A stretch of DNA of 64,000 nucleotides, taken from NCBI RefSeq assembly GCF_019898765.1, contig NZ_JAIOKB010000001.1, positions 310,001 through 374,000 of the forward strand. Reading direction: 5' to 3'. This stretch comes from Sphingomonas yunnanensis. GTDB taxonomy: Bacteria > Pseudomonadota > Alphaproteobacteria > Sphingomonadales > Sphingomonadaceae. The translations under genes and the position numbers were made by a program. Numbering within the stretch: the stretch's first letter is position 1; every line of letters begins with the position of its first letter. Below the pieces are notes generated by a model, which was not told where the DNA came from, searched no databases, and saw only the letters and a program-made list of their open reading frames with translations. Positions 28,995 through 39,639 of this stretch are shown here, one piece after another.

Positions 28995-29426
28995 ATGAAG
29001 ATCTACACCATCGGCTATGAGGGGACGACGGTCGACTCGTTCCTCGCCGCGCTGTCCGGGGCGGGTGTGCGGCGCGTGATCGACGTGCGCGCGCTGCCGC
29101 TGTCGCGGCGGCCGGGCTTCTCCAAATCGTTGCTCGCCGCGGCGCTGAAGGAGGCCGGGATCGACTATGTCCACCTCAAACCGCTCGGCACGCCCAAGCC
29201 CGGACGCGACGCCGCCAAGAAGGGCGATGTGGCGACACTCACCGCGGTGTACGAGGCACAGCTCGCGCTACCGGAGGCGCAGGTGGCGGCGGCGCAGATG
29301 CTCGAGCTGGCGGACGAGCGGCCGAGCGCGCTGCTGTGCTTCGAGCGCGACCCGTGCCACTGCCACCGCACCTTGCTGCTCGGCGCGGTGGGTGAGGGGC
29401 GCGAGGTGGTCGACCTGTACGCGTGA
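28995..29426 (+). CDS. DUF488 family protein
   Basis: 143 residues. The pattern [43 protein letters not shown] and the C-terminal [16 protein letters not shown] are diagnostic of DUF488, a conserved family of unknown function with possibly reactive Cys/His near the C-terminus. The ATG at 28995 fits the family N-terminus. It lies 59 bases from trmFO in the opposite direction. Confidence 0.88.
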   Translation: MKIYTIGYEGTTVDSFLAALSGAGVRRVIDVRALPLSRRPGFSKSLLAAALKEAGIDYVHLKPLGTPKPGRDAAKKGDVATLTAVYEAQLALPEAQVAAAQMLELADERPSALLCFERDPCHCHRTLLLGAVGEGREVVDLYA

Positions 29427-29440
29427 GCGAAGGCGGCGCG

Positions 29441-29520
29441 TGCTCCTGCGGATGCAGGAGCCCGGGGTGAAGGGCCGCGCCGCCGGTGGCTCTGTGCTCC
29501 AGCGGTCGCCGGAGCACGAT
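29441..29520. repeat. CTCCTGCG hairpin repeat
   Basis: CTCCTGCGGATGCAGGAGC forms a small hairpin, followed by a longer inverted CTCCAGCGGTCGCCGGAG. A similar GGCTCCTGCGTGCGCAGGAG occurs at about 46051-46070. A third small dispersed repeat family is inferred. Confidence 0.45.
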
Positions 29521-29550
29521 ACGGTGCGATGCCGCAGGTCGTCCCTTGTC

Positions 29551-29662
29551 CCTCATCCCGGACGTGTTCCGGGGCGACGGTAACCGCGTGGCGTTGGCGA
29601 CGGCCACCTCCGGCGCCGCCGCCCGCGGCTGGATGGATGCCGGATCACGTCCGGCATGACGG
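29551..29662. repeat. Dispersed palindrome (ATCCCGG family)
   Basis: CCTCATCCCGGACGTGTTCCGG at the left and GCCGGATCACGTCCGGCATGACGG at the right face each other across a spacer between the convergent DUF488 and DUF952 genes. Confidence 0.7.
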
Positions 29663-29697
29663 GGGGCGGTAGGCGACCACGTCGCCCACTGCCCACC

Positions 29698-30053
29698 CTA
29701 GCCCGCGACCGGCAGCTTCACCTTCCCGTCCTCGAGCCGCTCGAGCGGGCCATAGGCCACCACGGTCTCGAGCAGGAGCGGCTCGTAGAGGTGCGGGAAC
29801 AGCTGGCCCTCGCGTGCCGCCTCCCACCGCACGCGATCACCATAAGCCTCGAGGTCGACCGCGGCGACGTGCAACGCGTCCTGGCCCGCGAAATGCTTGT
29901 CCACCGTCGCGGTGAGCTGCGCCGCGGTGGAGAGGTGGACGTAGCCATCGGCCAGATCGACCGGAGCGCCGTCGAAGCGTCCGTCGCGCTCCAGCGCGGC
30001 GATCTGCTCGCCGGTCAGCACCTTATAGGCCAACATCGGCCGCTCGTCCGCCA

Positions 30054-30054
<1 letters not shown>
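29698..30054 (-). CDS. DUF952 family protein
   Basis: 118 residues. It reads as DUF952: AYKVLTGEQIAALERDGRFDGAPVDLADGYVHLSTAAQLTATVDKHFAG and LFPHLYEPLLLETV. The family is compact and possibly related to ADP-ribosyl-binding folds, with unknown function. Its ATG overlaps the gyrA stop (ATGA), so it is expressed with gyrA. Confidence 0.9.
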
Positions 30055-32867
<2,813 letters not shown>

Positions 32868-32982
32868 GATGCTTCTTTCTTTTGCGGAATCGTTGCTGGG
32901 CGGGGTGTAGGACGGCGCGGCCACAAAGTCACGCGTACGCGCGCGTGCGCGTGAGGCCCCCTTACCCGATGCGGGGGTGCGT

Positions 32983-33006
32983 GTGCCCCGGCGAAGGCCG
33001 GGGCCC
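32983..33006. repeat. Short palindromic repeat (CCCCGGCGAAGGCCGGGG)
   Basis: TGCCCCGGCGAAGGCCGGGGCCCA, a perfect 7-bp stem with a GAAG-type loop upstream of gyrA, close to the copy at 4395-4420. It lies in the space where the gyrA promoter should be. Confidence 0.55.
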
Positions 33007-33076
33007 AGGTGGGAGAACGCTCGCGGGACTCACCACCGTCGCCCAACTGGGCCTCGGCCTACCCCGGGGAACATAT

Positions 33077-33736
33077 CTAAGGCGCGACCTCCGCGCCGTC
33101 CCAGGCGAAGACCTTGCCGCTGTCGGCGGGGCGCAGCCCGTCGAGCACGTCGAGCAGCTGGACCGCGGCCCGCCCGGGCTGGAACAGGTCGCGCCCGCGC
33201 TGCTGGAACGGCTTGGACAGCCGCGTGTCGACCGTGCCCGGGTGCAGCGCCACCACCAGCCCGCGATCGTTGCGGCGCTTGTCCTCGATCGCGAGCGTGC
33301 GGATCAGCTGGTTGAGCGCGGCCTTGCTGGCGCGATAGCCGTACCAGCCGCCGAGCCGGTTGTCCGAGATGCTGCCGACGCGCGCCGACAGCGCCGCGAA
33401 CACCGACCGGCCGGTGCGCGGCATGATCGGCAGGAAGTGTTTGGCGACCAGCGCGGGTCCGATGGCGTTGACCGCATATTGCCGCGCCAGCCAGACCGGG
33501 TCGAGGTCGCGCAGCGCCTTCTCCGGTCCGTGCTCGGCGTCGTGGAGCAGTCCGGTGGCGACCACGACCAGCTCGGGCGTGCCCGCGCGCGCCGCCGCGG
33601 CCGCGATCGATCCCTCGTCGGTGACGTCGAGGTCGCCGCGCGCGAGCCGCAGCACCTCCTGGCCTTCCTCCTCCAGCGCGTCCGCGAGGGCCGCGCCGAT
33701 GCCGCCGTTCGCGCCGATCACCACCGCGCGGGTCAT
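33077..33736 (-). CDS. SDR family oxidoreductase (C-factor-like)
   Basis: 219 residues from ATG 33736. NAD-binding VIGANGGIGAALADAL replaces the usual GxxxGxG. The Ser and YxxxK site is SARVGSISDNRLGGWYGYRASKAALNQ. The C-terminal HPGTVDTRLSKPFQ is typical of C-factor-like SDRs. It overlaps yaaA by 4 bases (ATGA), so the two are co-translated. Substrate unknown. Confidence 0.88.
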   Translation of the reverse strand: MTRAVVIGANGGIGAALADALEEEGQEVLRLARGDLDVTDEGSIAAAAARAGTPELVVVATGLLHDAEHGPEKALRDLDPVWLARQYAVNAIGPALVAKHFLPIMPRTGRSVFAALSARVGSISDNRLGGWYGYRASKAALNQLIRTLAIEDKRRNDRGLVVALHPGTVDTRLSKPFQQRGRDLFQPGRAAVQLLDVLDGLRPADSGKVFAWDGAEVAP

Positions 33737-34479
33737 GCCGCGCGCTCGAAGGTCCAGCGCGCTCTGTCGCTCTGGTCGGCGGCGAAGCGGTAGCCGGCGG
33801 TGTCGAAGGCCCTCATGCCGTCCAGCTCGGTGACGTGATGCTCGGCCAGGTAGCGCGCCATCATCCCGCGCGCCTTCTTGGCGTGGAAGCTGACGAAGCG
33901 CCCGTCCGCCTCGCGGAAGTCGACCGCGACCACGCGCACGTCGGCGGGCAGCCGGTCCGCGACCACCTCCCAATATTCCTGGCTGGCGAGGTTGAGCACC
34001 ACGCCCGACCCCTCCGCCGCGAGATCCTCGGCCAGCGCCGTCGCGACGCGATCGTCCCACCAGTCGGTCAGCTTCTTCTTCCGCGGCGCCCAGCGCGTGC
34101 CCATCTCGAGCCGATAGGGGCGGATGCCGTCGAGCGGGCGCAGTATACCGTAGAGACCTGACAGAAGGCGGACATGGTCCTGCGCGAACCGCACCGCCGC
34201 CTCGTCGAGCGTCTTCGCCTCGAAGCCCGCATAGACGTCGCCCGCGAAGGTGTAGAGCGCGGGGCGCTCTTCCGCGGCGTCGAAGTCGCGGAAGCGATCG
34301 GCGTTGAGCTTGGCCAGCGCCGGCGAGATCTTCATCAGCTCGGCCAGCTTCTTCTGCGTCAGGTGCGACGCGGCATGCGCAAGTGTCGCGGCCTCGGCGG
34401 CGAAGCGCGCGGGGGTGGCGGGGAAGGGCGGCGGGGTCTCGAGGTCCAGCGTCTTGGCGGGCGACAGCACGGCGATCAT
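33733..34479 (-). CDS. yaaA: Peroxide stress protein YaaA (DUF328)
   Basis: 248 residues. The N-terminus IAVLSPAKTLDLETPPP and the motifs LYGILRPLDGIRPYRLEMG and NLASQEYWEV are diagnostic. In E. coli YaaA limits intracellular iron and damage during H2O2 stress; it binds DNA. It is first in a two-gene unit with an SDR. Confidence 0.95.
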   Translation of the reverse strand: MIAVLSPAKTLDLETPPPFPATPARFAAEAATLAHAASHLTQKKLAELMKISPALAKLNADRFRDFDAAEERPALYTFAGDVYAGFEAKTLDEAAVRFAQDHVRLLSGLYGILRPLDGIRPYRLEMGTRWAPRKKKLTDWWDDRVATALAEDLAAEGSGVVLNLASQEYWEVVADRLPADVRVVAVDFREADGRFVSFHAKKARGMMARYLAEHHVTELDGMRAFDTAGYRFAADQSDRARWTFERAA

Positions 34480-34654
34480 GCCGCCGCCCTACGCCGCCCC
34501 CGAGGCACGTTCAATCGCGGTTCAGCGGCGACACGCAATGTCACCCACGCTTCCTTGAACCGCCGCGAGACCGGCACTAGAGCGGCGGGCGAGCGTTGTG
34601 CCCGAGATTTATCCTGGCGCGATCGTCTGGCGCAGATTCTGGAGAGACATGTCG

Positions 34655-35929
34655 ATGAAGATGCTTTCGAACGCGGTCATGGCCGCGCTGCTCGCCGGGG
34701 GCGCCACCGTCGCGCTCGCGCAGCCCGCGCTCGCGCAGAAGAAAGACGAGAAGAAGGACCAGGGCTCGCAGCTGAAGCTCAGCAACGAGGTCCGCGGCCC
34801 CGCGGCGCAGGCGCAGACCGCGCTCGCCGCCAAGGACACGGCCACCGCCACGCCGCTGGTGGCGCAGGTCGAGGCCGCGGCCAAGACCGACGACGAGAAG
34901 TATATCGCGGCGGCGCTGCGGCTGAACCTCGAGGCGATCAAGATGGACAGCGGCGGCGGCTCGGCCGGCCTGACCGCGCCGCTCGACGCGCTGATCGCCA
35001 GCCCCCGCACCCCGCCGGCCGACAAGGCGCGCTACGCCTACCAGCGCGGCGTGATCGCCGCCAACGCCAAGGATCCGGCCGGCGCGTCGCGCTTCTTCGA
35101 GCAGGCGCAGCAGCTCGGCTACAACGACCCGAACCTGCCGCTTCAGCTGGTCAAGCTGAAGATGGACTCGGGTGATGTCGCGGGCGGCTCGGCCGCGCTC
35201 GCCAAGATGGTCGACCAGCAGGTCGCCGCCGGTACCAAGCCGAGCGAGGACATCTACAAATACGCCATCGCCAAGAACAATCAGGCGAAGAACAACGCCG
35301 AGACGGTGGCGTGGATGCGCCGTTATCTGGCGGCCTACCCGACCAAGAAGAACTGGCGCGACATGCTGACCTTCTGGGGCATCCAGACGCAGGCGGTGGT
35401 GACGCTCGACAAGAACCAGAAGGTCGACCTCTTCCGCCTGCTGCGCACCGGCAAGGCGCTGGCTGACCAGTATGACTATGAGATCTACGCGCAATGGACC
35501 TTCGACCAGGGCCTGCCGTGGGAGTCCAAGGCGGTGCTGACCGAGGGCAAGGCCGCGGGCAAGATCCCGGCCGACAGCGCCAACGCGAACAGCCTGCTCG
35601 CGGCGTCGAACAAGTCGATCTCGAACGAGGGCTCGATGACCGCGGTCGAGGCGCGCGCGCAGAAGGCGGCGGATGGCAAGCTCGCCGCCAGCACCGCCGA
35701 CGCCTATCTGGGCACGGGCGAGTGGGCCAAGTCGGTCGCGCTGTATCGCACCGCGCTGCAGAAGGGCGGGGTGGACGCTAATACGGTGAACACGCGCCTC
35801 GGCATCGCGCTCGCCAACTCGGGCGATACCGCCGGCGCCAAGACCGCCTTCCAGGCGGTGCAGGGCAGCCCGCGCGCGGATATCGCCGCCTGGTGGATCG
35901 AGTTCCTCGATCACCCGCCGCAGGCATGA
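34655..35929 (+). CDS. Exported helical-repeat (TPR-like) protein, function unknown
   Basis: About 424 residues. GGAGAG ends 8 bases before the ATG at 34655, which is preferred over the ATG at 34649. The signal peptide is MLSNAVMAALLAGGATVALAQPALAQ. The rest is helical repeat material with Ala/Lys-rich modules, pairs of Lys/Asp helices and TPR-like spacing (PTKKNWRDMLTFWGIQ). No enzyme motif is seen. It resembles sphingomonad periplasmic proteins annotated only as hypothetical. Confidence 0.8.
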   Translation: MKMLSNAVMAALLAGGATVALAQPALAQKKDEKKDQGSQLKLSNEVRGPAAQAQTALAAKDTATATPLVAQVEAAAKTDDEKYIAAALRLNLEAIKMDSGGGSAGLTAPLDALIASPRTPPADKARYAYQRGVIAANAKDPAGASRFFEQAQQLGYNDPNLPLQLVKLKMDSGDVAGGSAALAKMVDQQVAAGTKPSEDIYKYAIAKNNQAKNNAETVAWMRRYLAAYPTKKNWRDMLTFWGIQTQAVVTLDKNQKVDLFRLLRTGKALADQYDYEIYAQWTFDQGLPWESKAVLTEGKAAGKIPADSANANSLLAASNKSISNEGSMTAVEARAQKAADGKLAASTADAYLGTGEWAKSVALYRTALQKGGVDANTVNTRLGIALANSGDTAGAKTAFQAVQGSPRADIAAWWIEFLDHPPQA

Positions 35930-35965
35930 GGTGACGGCCGCGCACTCGGTCGGGCGCGCGGCCAA

Positions 35966-36030
35966 TTCCCCCGCTGGCGGGGAGGGAGATCATGTTGCGC
36001 GCTGCCACCTCCCCGCGAGCGGGGAGGATC
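35966..36030. repeat. CCTCCCC/GGGGAGG repeat abutting the Lrp gene
   Basis: Two hairpins of the family. The right one (35999-36029) is identical in reverse orientation to 19435-19465 over 31 bases. The element ends exactly at the stop codon of the Lrp-family gene, between two convergent genes. Confidence 0.7.
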
Positions 36031-36491
36031 TAGGCGATCGGCACGCCGACCTGCGACTTGGAACTGCGGATCGTCAGCGACGATTTCACGCTCGCCACGT
36101 TGGGGGCGGACGTCAATTTGGTCGTCAGGATGCGCTGGAAGCTCTCGAGGTCGGCCGCGACGATCTTGAGGATGAAATCGATCTCGCCGTTGAGCATATG
36201 GCATTCCCGCACCTCGGGAATCGCGGCGACATGACTCTCGAAGGCGGCGAGATCCTGCTCGGCCTGGCTGCGCAGGCTCACCATCGCGAAGACGGTGATC
36301 GGGAAACCGAGCTGCGCCGGATCGCATTCGGCATGGTAGCCGCGGATCACGCCCGCCTGTTCCAGCGCCCGCACGCGGCGCAGGCACGGCGGCGCGGTGA
36401 GCCCGACGCGCTCGGCGAGATCGACGTTGGTCATGCGCCCGTCTTCCTGCAGCAGTGCGAGGATTTGCCGGTCGATACGGTCCAGGGTCAT
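36030..36491 (-). CDS. Lrp/AsnC family transcriptional regulator
   Basis: 153 residues. Helix-turn-helix at the N-terminus (LDRIDRQILALLQEDGRMTNVDLAERVGLTAPPCLRRVRALE) plus the AsnC ligand-binding RAM domain (GFPITVFAMVSL, HMLNGEIDFILKIVAADLESF). It is likely an amino-acid-responsive dimer or octamer. A perfect palindrome 60 bases upstream may be its own operator. Targets unknown. Confidence 0.93.
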   Translation of the reverse strand: MTLDRIDRQILALLQEDGRMTNVDLAERVGLTAPPCLRRVRALEQAGVIRGYHAECDPAQLGFPITVFAMVSLRSQAEQDLAAFESHVAAIPEVRECHMLNGEIDFILKIVAADLESFQRILTTKLTSAPNVASVKSSLTIRSSKSQVGVPIA

Positions 36492-36551
36492 GACGCCTCT
36501 TAGCTGCTGAACGCAGTATCGCGATAGCTTCGGAACGCCCCGCTACAATAA

Positions 36552-36571
36552 AATTGCGTGGCAACGCAATT
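36552..36571 (-). promoter_or_regulatory. Perfect palindrome, candidate Lrp-family operator
   Basis: AATTGCGT-GGCA-ACGCAATT, an 8-bp perfect inverted repeat with a 4-base centre in the divergent Lrp/kinase intergenic space. TTGCG/CGCAA half-sites fit Lrp-AsnC operators. It could regulate the Lrp gene and the kinase-like gene. Confidence 0.55.
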
Positions 36572-36697
36572 GTGCCAAGCTGCGACATGGCCGCTTTTTG
36601 CGCCGCAATGAGCGTTAGCGACCGTTTCGGGGCCGCCCTATGTACGTTGCAGGCGCACCGATGGCGCGCCGATCACAGCAGCAGAGGGCTCCCACCG

Positions 36698-38335
36698 GTG
36701 CGGTTCGACGACAGTCTGAAGACCGTTCTCGCCGCCGACGTCTCGACGGCGTTCGGCGCGCGCGCGGCTTTCCGCCAGCTGGTCGACCTGATCGGGCGCG
36801 GGCGCGCGCCCGCCGAGCCCGCCCTGCTGGCGCGACTCCGCGACCTCCGCGCGACGGTGCCGGCCGAGATGCGAGCGGCGGCGGCACGCGGGCTCGCGCT
36901 GGCCGATCCGCCCGCCGCCCTCGTCGCCTTCTTCGCCGAGGACACGCCCGAGATCGCCGCCACCATGCTCCGCGTGGCCCGGCTCGTGCCCGAGGAGTGG
37001 GACGTGCTGCTGCCGCAGCTCGGCCCACACGGCCGCAGCGTCCTGCGCCGGCGAAGCGATCTCGCGCCTTCCGTGAGCCGCGCGCTCGAAGCGTTCGGGT
37101 CGACCGACTTCGCGCTGCCGGAACCCGAGGCGCCAGCGATCGAGACGGTCGCGGCGACTCCCACACATGCGGGCGAGCGCTTCGAGGTGGCCGATCTGGT
37201 GCACCGCATCGAGGCATACCAGCGCCAGCGCGGTGCCGCGCTCGGACTCGACGAGGTGTCACCCGCGCCAGTCCACCTCTTCCGGTTTGAGACCGACGTC
37301 GCCGGCATCATCCGCTGGGTCGACACCGGACCCCGCGGTGCGCTGATCGGCCTGTCGCTCAGCCATGACGCGGCGCTCGCGCCCGCGCACCACCACGTCG
37401 ACGGGGTCGCCGCCGGGGCGTTCCGCAAGCGTGCCACCTTCGCCGACGCGCGGCTGCGCGTGCCGGGCGAGTCGGCGGTGGGGGGTGACTGGCGCATCTC
37501 GGGCGCGCCCATGTTCGATCTCGCCAGCGGCAGCTTCGTCGGCTTCCGCGGTCGCGCGCGCCGGCCGCGCGTCGAGGAGAGCGCCGCGGCGGCGCGGTCG
37601 GTGGCGGGGAGCGCCGGCGCCGAGGGACTGCGCCGGCTGGTGCACGAGCTGCGCACGCCGACCAACGCGATCGCGGGCTTCTCCGAGCTGATCGAGCAGG
37701 AGCTGCTCGGCCCGGTGCCGCCGCGCTACCGCGACCGCGCCGCCGCGATCCGCCGCCACGTCGCCGGTCTGATCGGCGCGATCGACGACCTCGACCTCGC
37801 CGCGCGGCTGGAGGGGAATGCGCTCGACCTGCGCGACGACGTGGTCGCGCTCGCGCCACTGCTCGCGCGCGTCGCGCAGGATCTCGCGCCGCTCGCCGCG
37901 CTGCGCGGTGGCGCGCTGGCGCTGCCCGAGCCCGGCGCGGCGCGCTGGGCCGCCGACGCGCACGCGGTCGAGCGGCTGGTGCAGCGGCTGTTCGCGACGC
38001 TGCTGGCGGCGGCGACGCGCGGCGAACTGCTCGGCGTCGCGGTCGAGAGCGCCGGGGAGTCGGTCGTACTGACGATCGCGCTGCCCGCGGCCTTGGTCGG
38101 GCGAGACGAGGCCGCGCTGCTCGCGCTCGACGACGAGGCGGTGAGCGACGAGGAGGGCGCGCCGCTGCTCGGCACCGGCTTCGCGCTGCGGCTCGCGCGC
38201 AACCTCGCGGTCGAGCTGGGCGGGCGGCTGGACATCCTGCCCGAGCGGCTGCGGCTGGCGCTGCCGAGCGCGTCTCCCGCAGCCGCGCCGGGCGACGGCG
38301 ACGCGCCGCGCGACCATGCACAGGGCGGGAACTGA
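36698..38335 (+). CDS. Histidine kinase-like sensor protein
   Basis: About 545 residues from GTG 36698 (AGAGGG upstream); the start is uncertain. The N-terminal half is helical with no recognised sensor domain. A phospho-acceptor motif VHELRTPTNAI has H316. The C-terminal ATPase region is weak: the N-box Asn pattern is absent (VERLVQRLFATLLAA) and only a G2-like GTGFALRLARNLA remains. It may be a degenerate kinase or phosphatase-like partner. Cytosolic; no transmembrane segment seen. It lies opposite the Lrp gene. Confidence 0.75.
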   Translation: MRFDDSLKTVLAADVSTAFGARAAFRQLVDLIGRGRAPAEPALLARLRDLRATVPAEMRAAAARGLALADPPAALVAFFAEDTPEIAATMLRVARLVPEEWDVLLPQLGPHGRSVLRRRSDLAPSVSRALEAFGSTDFALPEPEAPAIETVAATPTHAGERFEVADLVHRIEAYQRQRGAALGLDEVSPAPVHLFRFETDVAGIIRWVDTGPRGALIGLSLSHDAALAPAHHHVDGVAAGAFRKRATFADARLRVPGESAVGGDWRISGAPMFDLASGSFVGFRGRARRPRVEESAAAARSVAGSAGAEGLRRLVHELRTPTNAIAGFSELIEQELLGPVPPRYRDRAAAIRRHVAGLIGAIDDLDLAARLEGNALDLRDDVVALAPLLARVAQDLAPLAALRGGALALPEPGAARWAADAHAVERLVQRLFATLLAAATRGELLGVAVESAGESVVLTIALPAALVGRDEAALLALDDEAVSDEEGAPLLGTGFALRLARNLAVELGGRLDILPERLRLALPSASPAAAPGDGDAPRDHAQGGN

Positions 38336-38388
38336 GCCGGCTTGCCAGCCGCCCCGGCGTGCCGCTACGTGGCAGCACCGACGCGGGC

Positions 38389-38464
38389 GGGCCTGTAGCT
38401 CAACGGTTAGAGCTGGCCGCTCATAACGGCTAGGTTGCGGGTTCGAGTCCTGCCGGGCCCACCA
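38389..38464 (+). tRNA. tRNA with CAT anticodon, probably tRNA-Ile2
   Basis: 76 bases including the encoded CCA. The acceptor arms GGGCCTG and CGGGCCC pair (one T-G). The anticodon loop CTCATAA gives anticodon CAT. The TTCGAGTCC T-loop is present. Arm sequences look more like the minor Ile2 tRNA, in which C34 is changed to lysidine, than elongator Met tRNA. tRNA-Met cannot be excluded. Confidence 0.9.
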
Positions 38465-38557
38465 TCGCTCGCGTCGGTTCGCCCCCTCGTTTCAGATGAC
38501 GCAAGTGCTTCGTTAACCGCGCTTGCGTCTGGGCAGGCGAGGGCGCATGGGCGCGCC

Positions 38558-38761
38558 ATGGCGATGCCGGGCAGCCCCGTCGACGAGACCGGCACGTTGG
38601 TGCGCGAGGGCGGCGCCTTCGTCCTCCAGCGCGACCGCGGCGGCAGCTTCGTGCTCGAGCTCCAGCGCGTTCCGGTCGACTTTGTCGCCAAGCGAGTCCG
38701 CATCCGTGGCGTGCTGATCGACGCGGCGCGAGTCAGCGTCGACGGAGTCGCCGCAGCGTGA
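38558..38761 (+). CDS. DUF5818-type small protein
   Basis: 67 residues: [30 protein letters not shown] then [21 protein letters not shown]. This beta-rich pattern matches DUF5818, short proteins common in sphingomonads. Its stop overlaps the start of cyoA (GTG at 38758), so it is translated with the oxidase operon. Function unknown. Confidence 0.75.
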   Translation: MAMPGSPVDETGTLVREGGAFVLQRDRGGSFVLELQRVPVDFVAKRVRIRGVLIDAARVSVDGVAAA

Positions 38762-39639
38762 GCGCGAGCCCGCGCTGGTTCGCGGTGGCGCCGATCGCGC
38801 TCGCCGGGTGCAGTGGGGGCGTGCTCGACCCGCGGGGGCCGGTGGCGCGCGCCGAGAAGCAGATCCTGTTCGACTCGGTCGGCGCGATGCTGCTCATCGT
38901 CGTGCCGGTGATGCTGGCGACACTGGCCTTCGCCTGGTGGTTCCGCGCCGGCAACAGCCGAGCCCGGTATCGGCCCGACTGGGATTATTCGGGCAAGCTC
39001 GAGCTGCTGATCTGGTCGGTACCGGCGATGATCGTGCTGTTCCTCGGCGGCACCGGCTGGGTCGGCGCGCATCTGCTCGACCCGCGCCGCGCGATCCCGG
39101 CCACGGCCGCGCCGATCGAGGTGCAGGTGGTCGCGCTCGACTGGAAATGGCTCTTCCTCTACCCTGGCCAGCGCGTCGCCACGGTCAACCGGCTCGTCGT
39201 GCCGGCGGGCACGCCGATCCACTTCCGCCTTACCTCGGCGACGGTGATGAACAGCTTCTTCGTGCCGCAGCTCGGCAGCCAGATCTACGCCATGGCGGGG
39301 ATGGAGGCGCAGCTCCGCCTCGCCGCCGACCGACCCGGGCGTTATCCCGGCATCGCCGCGCATTACAGCGGCAAGGGCTTCTCCGACATGACCTTCACCG
39401 TCGACGCGCTGCCCGCGGCGCAGTTTTCCGCCTGGGTGGCGCAGGCGCGCGCGGCGCCCCCGCTCGACGAGGCGCGCTACCGCCAGCTCGCGCGGCGCGG
39501 CACCGTGGCTCAGCCGCTGGTGTTCGGCACCGCACCGACGAGGCTGTTCGACGCGATCGTGGCGCAGCGAGCCCCCGCGGCGGAACGCCCACGCGATGCC
39601 AGCAACCAGGGCGAAGCCGACGCCGAGGCGGGGCAGTGA
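38758..39639 (+). CDS. cyoA: Ubiquinol oxidase (cytochrome bo3-type), subunit II
   Basis: 293 residues. A lipobox (IALAGC, Cys 18), two transmembrane helices, then the cupredoxin domain with [21 protein letters not shown] and [13 protein letters not shown]. The CuA ligands of cytochrome c oxidases are absent, as in quinol oxidases. The GTG start overlaps DUF5818's stop, and the end overlaps cyoB (GTGA). Confidence 0.95.
   Translation: MSASPRWFAVAPIALAGCSGGVLDPRGPVARAEKQILFDSVGAMLLIVVPVMLATLAFAWWFRAGNSRARYRPDWDYSGKLELLIWSVPAMIVLFLGGTGWVGAHLLDPRRAIPATAAPIEVQVVALDWKWLFLYPGQRVATVNRLVVPAGTPIHFRLTSATVMNSFFVPQLGSQIYAMAGMEAQLRLAADRPGRYPGIAAHYSGKGFSDMTFTVDALPAAQFSAWVAQARAAPPLDEARYRQLARRGTVAQPLVFGTAPTRLFDAIVAQRAPAAERPRDASNQGEADAEAGQ

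Noticed and set aside
32868..32924. Longer GTG start of gyrA
   Set aside because: The extension has no ribosome site and is unlike the usual GyrA N-terminus, while AGAAAGAAG precedes the TTG at 32867. It stays possible.
33077..34060. Long upstream extension of the SDR gene into yaaA
   Set aside because: Family sequence begins at the ATG at 33736, which overlaps the yaaA stop in the usual ATGA manner; the upstream part is the yaaA shadow.
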